Shown in pieces: positions 60,747 through 64,000 of a stretch of 64,000 bases of DNA. Below the pieces are notes generated by a model. The model did no database searches. It had not been told where the DNA came from and worked only from the letters and a program-made list of their open reading frames with translations. Made by a program: the position numbers and the translations under genes. The first letter of the stretch is position 1. Each line of letters begins with the position of its first letter. The stretch covers positions 1 to 64,000 of the forward strand of contig NZ_QTQP01000022.1 of the NCBI RefSeq assembly GCF_003854275.1, written 5' to 3'. This DNA is from Burkholderia sp. Bp8963. Lineage in GTDB: Bacteria; Pseudomonadota; Gammaproteobacteria; Burkholderiales; Burkholderiaceae.

Positions 60747-61904
60747 ATGACCTACCTGCCGATCGAATTCCACCAGAAAGCCAAGCTGCCGCAACTCCCG
60801 GCCGATTTCTGCGCGAACCCGGAACTCGCGTGGACGATCCCGAAGACCTATTACACGTCGCAGGAGGTGTTCAAGGCGGAGGAAGAGAAGATCTTCGCCG
60901 ACACGTGGATCTGCGTCGCGCACCGCAGCGAGCTGGCCGAAGCGAACCAGTACGTGACGCGCGAAGTGATCGGCGAGAACATCCTGATCGTTCGCGGCAA
61001 GGACAAGGTGCTGCGCGCGTTCTACAACGTGTGCCCGCACCGCGGCCACCAGCTCCTCGAAGGCAGCGGCAAGGCGAAGAACGTGATCACCTGCCCGTAC
61101 CACGCGTGGACCTTCAAGCTCGACGGCGCGCTCGCGCATGCGAACAACTGCGATCACGTGCTGGAATTCGACAAGGAGAACTCGAGCCTCGTGCCGGTCA
61201 AGGTCGAGGAATACGCGGGCTTCGTGTTCATCAACCTGAATCCGGACGCGGGCACGGTCGAAGACCAGCTGCCGGGCATGCAGGACCGCCTGCGCGCCGC
61301 GTGCCCGGTGATCGACGATCTGAAGCTGGCCGCGCGCTTCGTCACCGAGACGCCCGCGAACTGGAAGTCGATCGTCGACAACTATCTCGAGTGCTATCAC
61401 TGCGGCCCCGCGCACCCCGGCTTCTCCGACTCGGTGAAGATCGACAAGTACACGCACACGCTGCACGGCAACTGGACGCTGCAGTACGGTTACGCGGAGT
61501 CGTCGGAGCGCTCGTTCAAGCTCGACCCGTCGATCACCGACGCGAGCTTCCAGGGCTTCTGGGCGTGGCCGTGCACGATGTTCAACGTGCCGCCGGGTGC
61601 CGACTTCATGACCGTGATCTATGAATTCCCGGTCAGCGCGGAAGTCACGCTGCAGCACTACGACATCTACTTCCTCAACGAAGAGTTGACCGACTACCAG
61701 AAGAACCTGATCGAGTGGTACCGCAACGTGTTCCGCCCGGAAGACCTGCGCCTCGTCGAAAGCGTGCAGAAGGGCCTGAAGTCGCGCGGCTATCGCGGCC
61801 AGGGCCGGATCATGGTCGACCCGCGCCGCAGCGGCGTCAGCGAACACGGCATCGCGCACTTTCACAACCTGCTCGCGCAGCAGTACCAGGACTGCCAGGA
61901 CTGA
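60747..61904 (+). CDS. cntA: carnitine monooxygenase, oxygenase subunit
   Basis: A 385-residue Rieske oxygenase that splits L-carnitine to trimethylamine and malic semialdehyde. The Rieske cluster ligands are Cys96, His98, Cys116 and His119 ('CPHRGH', 'CPYHAW'). The mononuclear iron site is His218 and His223 in 'NYLECYHCGPAHPGF', and the bridging acid is Glu215, the glutamate characteristic of CntA, where most Rieske oxygenases have Asp. 'GSGKAKNVITCPYHAWTFKL' and 'FRPEDLRLVESVQKGLKSRG' are CntA-like. Related oxygenases act on glycine betaine or stachydrine and are the alternatives. The ALDH and reductase that follow fit carnitine. Confidence 0.85.
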   Translation: MTYLPIEFHQKAKLPQLPADFCANPELAWTIPKTYYTSQEVFKAEEEKIFADTWICVAHRSELAEANQYVTREVIGENILIVRGKDKVLRAFYNVCPHRGHQLLEGSGKAKNVITCPYHAWTFKLDGALAHANNCDHVLEFDKENSSLVPVKVEEYAGFVFINLNPDAGTVEDQLPGMQDRLRAACPVIDDLKLAARFVTETPANWKSIVDNYLECYHCGPAHPGFSDSVKIDKYTHTLHGNWTLQYGYAESSERSFKLDPSITDASFQGFWAWPCTMFNVPPGADFMTVIYEFPVSAEVTLQHYDIYFLNEELTDYQKNLIEWYRNVFRPEDLRLVESVQKGLKSRGYRGQGRIMVDPRRSGVSEHGIAHFHNLLAQQYQDCQD

Positions 61905-61931
61905 CCCAACCCGCACCAGGACGACACCGAC

Positions 61932-63392
61932 ATGACCTCCCTTGAACAACCGGGCCTGCTGCGTGAGCAGGCATACATCGCCGGCGTGTGGCGCGGCGCC
62001 GACGACGGCGCGACGCTCGACGTCACCAACCCGTCGACGGGCGAGCTGATCGCGCGCGTGCCGAACATGGGCGCGGCCGAGACGCGTGCCGCGATCGATG
62101 CCGCGCACGCGGCGTTTGCGAGCTGGCGCAAGACCACCGCGAAGGAGCGCGCACGCCTGTTGCGCGCGTGGTTCGAGCTGATCATGGCCCGCCAGGAAGA
62201 CCTCGCGGCGCTGATGACGCGCGAACAGGGCAAGCCGCTCGCCGAAGCGCGCGGCGAGATCGCGTATGCGGCATCGTTCGTCGAATGGTTCGCCGAGCAG
62301 GCGAAGCGTATCGACGGCGACGTGATCCCGAGCCCGAACCCGGACCAGCGCCTCGTCGTGACGAAGGAGCCGGTGGGCGTGTGCGCGGCGATCACGCCGT
62401 GGAATTTCCCGGCGGCGATGATCACCCGCAAGGCCGCGCCGGCGCTCGCCGCGGGCTGCACGATCGTGATCAAGCCGGCCAACGAGACGCCGCTGTCCGC
62501 GTTCGCGCTCGCGGCGCTCGCCGAGCAGGCCGGCATTCCGGCCGGTGTCGTCAACGTCGTGACCGGCAAGTCGCGCGAGATCGGCGCGGAAATGACGTCG
62601 AGCCCGCTCGTGAAGAAGCTGACCTTCACGGGCTCGACCGAAGTCGGCCGGCTGCTGATGCGCCAGTGCTCGGACACGGTCAAGAAGATGTCGCTCGAAC
62701 TCGGCGGCAACGCACCGTTCATCGTGTTCGACGACGCCGATCTCGACAAGGCTGTCGAAGGCGCGCTGCTGTCGAAGTACCGCAATGCAGGCCAGACCTG
62801 CGTGTGCGCGAACCGCTTCTTCGTGCACGATTCGGTGTACGACGAGTTCTGCCGCCGGTTCGCCGCGCGCGTCGCGGCGTTCAATGTCGGCGACGGCTTC
62901 GACGCGGACGTCAACATCGGCCCGCTGATCAACGAAGCCGCGCGCGACAAGGTCGACGGCCTCGTGCGCGATGCACTCGCGCAAGGCGCGCGCGTGCTGG
63001 TGGGCGGCGCGCCGCATCCGCGCGGCGGCAACTTCTATGCGCCGACCGTGCTCGCCGACGCGAAGCCCGGGATGGCCGTGCTGACCGAGGAGATCTTCGG
63101 GCCGGTCGCGCCGATCGTGCGCTTCACGACCGACGACGAAGTCGTGCGGCTCGCGAACGATTCGATCTACGGCCTCGCCGCGTATTTCTACAGCCGCGAC
63201 ATCGGCCGCGTATGGCGCGTCGCCGAGCAGCTCGAGTACGGGATCGTCGGCATCAACAGCGGACTGATCTCGAACGAAGTGGCGCCGTTCGGCGGCGTCA
63301 AGCAGTCCGGCATCGGACGCGAAGGCTCCAAGTACGGGATCGAAGACTTCCTGTCGATCAAATACCTGTGCATGGGCGGCGTGAGCGCCTGA
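61932..63392 (+). CDS. NAD(P)-dependent aldehyde dehydrogenase (GabD-like), probable malic semialdehyde dehydrogenase
   Basis: A 486-residue ALDH. 'ITPWNFPAAMITRKAAPALAAG' binds cofactor, the base Glu is in 'MSLELGGNAPFIVF', and the nucleophile Cys is in 'NAGQTCVCANRFFVHD'. By sequence it is a succinate-semialdehyde dehydrogenase relative. In this operon, malic semialdehyde released by the oxygenase is the natural substrate, giving malate. The ATG lies 27 bp after the cntA stop. Its stop codon is part of an 8-bp tandem repeat. Confidence 0.9.
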   Translation: MTSLEQPGLLREQAYIAGVWRGADDGATLDVTNPSTGELIARVPNMGAAETRAAIDAAHAAFASWRKTTAKERARLLRAWFELIMARQEDLAALMTREQGKPLAEARGEIAYAASFVEWFAEQAKRIDGDVIPSPNPDQRLVVTKEPVGVCAAITPWNFPAAMITRKAAPALAAGCTIVIKPANETPLSAFALAALAEQAGIPAGVVNVVTGKSREIGAEMTSSPLVKKLTFTGSTEVGRLLMRQCSDTVKKMSLELGGNAPFIVFDDADLDKAVEGALLSKYRNAGQTCVCANRFFVHDSVYDEFCRRFAARVAAFNVGDGFDADVNIGPLINEAARDKVDGLVRDALAQGARVLVGGAPHPRGGNFYAPTVLADAKPGMAVLTEEIFGPVAPIVRFTTDDEVVRLANDSIYGLAAYFYSRDIGRVWRVAEQLEYGIVGINSGLISNEVAPFGGVKQSGIGREGSKYGIEDFLSIKYLCMGGVSA

Positions 63393-63413
63393 TCCCCTGA
63401 TCCCCTGATCCCC
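63390..63413. repeat. 8-bp tandem repeat, three copies, over a stop codon
   Basis: TGATCCCC occurs three times in a row, and the first TGA is the ALDH stop. Since each unit begins with TGA, the stop survives any change in copy number. Confidence 0.9.
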
Positions 63414-63522
63414 GTTGTGCGCGCGGCGGCTTCGGCCGCTGCGCGTCGTATCCCGGACCGAACGACCCCAGCAATACCCGCCGCGCGGCGCCCGTCCGAT
63501 CCGCCCGCCGGCAAAGGAACGC

Positions 63523-64000
63523 ATGATGAACGCCCGTGAATCGATCTCCGTTGACGTCGTCGCCGTCGAGACCCTGACCCCGCTGATCAAACGCTTCACG
63601 CTCGGGCTGCCCGACGGCGCGACCCTGCCGCCGTTCAGCGGCGGCGCGCATGTGCTCGTGTCGCTGCAGGATGGCGACGCGTGGCATCACAACGCGTATT
63701 CGCTGCTCAGCTCGCCGCACGACACGCGGCACTACCAGATCGCCGTGCGCCGCGAGGAAGCGTCGCGCGGCGGCTCGGCGTTCATGCACGAGCGCGTGAC
63801 GGCCGGCACGCGGCTCGCGATCGGCTCGCCCGCGAACCTGTTCGAGCTCGACCGCCGCGCGCGCCGTCACGTGTTCATCGCGGGCGGCATCGGCATCACG
63901 CCGTTCCTCGCGCAGCTCGCCGAGCATCGGCCGGGCGGCGAGCTCGAGCTCGAACTGCATTACGCGTATCGCAGCCCCGAGCACGGCGCGTTCGTCGACG
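63523..64000 (+). CDS. cntB: carnitine monooxygenase reductase subunit, 3' end outside window
   Basis: The first 159 codons of a Rieske-type reductase that passes electrons from NAD(P)H to CntA. The FAD domain is seen as 'FSGGAHVLVSLQDGD', 'NAYSLLSSPHDTRHYQIAVRRE' in outline and 'GSAFMHERVTAGTRLAIGSP', then the start of the nucleotide domain 'VFIAGGIGITPFLAQL'. The 2Fe-2S domain expected at the C-terminus lies beyond the window. Two ATG codons (63523 and 63526) follow AAAGGA. Order cntA-ALDH-cntB supports the carnitine assignment. Confidence 0.85.
   Translation, partial: MMNARESISVDVVAVETLTPLIKRFTLGLPDGATLPPFSGGAHVLVSLQDGDAWHHNAYSLLSSPHDTRHYQIAVRREEASRGGSAFMHERVTAGTRLAIGSPANLFELDRRARRHVFIAGGIGITPFLAQLAEHRPGGELELELHYAYRSPEHGAFVD

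Noticed and set aside
60729..63599. 956-codon open frame on the minus strand opposite cntA and the ALDH
   Set aside because: Same reason: it shadows two clear plus-strand genes and has no recognisable domain.
1..64000. Search for tRNA, rRNA, CRISPR, insertion sequences, integrases and toxin-antitoxin pairs
   Set aside because: No convincing candidate was found by reading. The tandem repeats present have units of 5-13 bp without spacers, which excludes CRISPR.

Overview
The window is GC-rich (about two thirds G+C by eye), with strong G/C bias at third codon positions and dense, mostly short operons. The proteins read as Burkholderia sensu stricto, probably the B. cepacia complex: two 'QSSVTLYG' porins, FabV, a persulfide dioxygenase-rhodanese fusion and many catabolic operons, each with its own regulator. 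The mix of accessory catabolism and transport suggests a secondary chromosome, but that is inference. I saw no rRNA, tRNA, CRISPR array, transposase or phage gene.

Layout. 1-2956: two tandem Aer-like chemoreceptors with sigma-28-type promoters. 3068-3301: remnant of a DUF523 gene. 3479-5683: pcaF-type thiolase divergent from an IclR regulator. 5749-8374: a lone Liv-type binding protein and an M20 amidohydrolase. 8594-18722: a complete hydroxyproline uptake and degradation locus. It holds a polar amino-acid ABC transporter, 4-hydroxyproline epimerase, FAD dehydrogenase, DapA-type deaminase, semialdehyde dehydrogenase, a trans-3-hydroxyproline dehydratase-like paralogue and a GntR/FCD regulator, driven by two near-copy promoters. 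18763-21171: truncated GST, MarR and LysR remnants around two small intact genes. 21300-25715: two lone binding proteins, an AstE/AspA-type hydrolase and a porin. 25918-36186: mostly single genes (DUF6232, TRIC, AllE, glycine-zipper protein, ICMT-like, HIT, beta-propeller, serine hydrolase, GST). 36314-39863: a membrane/SDR operon beginning with a 39-residue ORF, ending in a DCC-epimerase fusion, under a GbsR/MarR-type regulator. 40223-44632: fabV, SDR/TetR pair, GNAT, ArsR scar, SRPBCC. 44701-47691: a pentanucleotide repeat tract, then a CoA-transferase/HCCA-isomerase/Crp operon. 47741-53506: LysR/MFS pair, PAP2 phosphatase, persulfide dioxygenase, 1-Cys peroxiredoxin. 54211-56695: a small secreted protein and a 721-residue secreted NodB-like (Agd3/CE18-type) putative polysaccharide deacetylase. 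56809-64000: NCS1 transporter-porin-LysR operon divergent from a carnitine oxygenase operon (cntA-ALDH-cntB, cut by the window end).

Four themes stand out. First, catabolic loci are self-contained, with substrate capture, pathway and regulator side by side, and their operators can be seen as paired inverted or direct repeats. Second, at least eight 5'-truncated, internally deleted or fused gene remnants lie at gene borders without any insertion sequence, which suggests repeated small deletions. Third, short tandem repeats of 5, 7, 8, 9, 12 and 13 bp occur in intergenic DNA; the nine-copy pentamer ahead of the CoA-transferase operon is the best candidate for a variable locus. Fourth, the least described protein is the secreted NodB-like enzyme with its small secreted neighbour.
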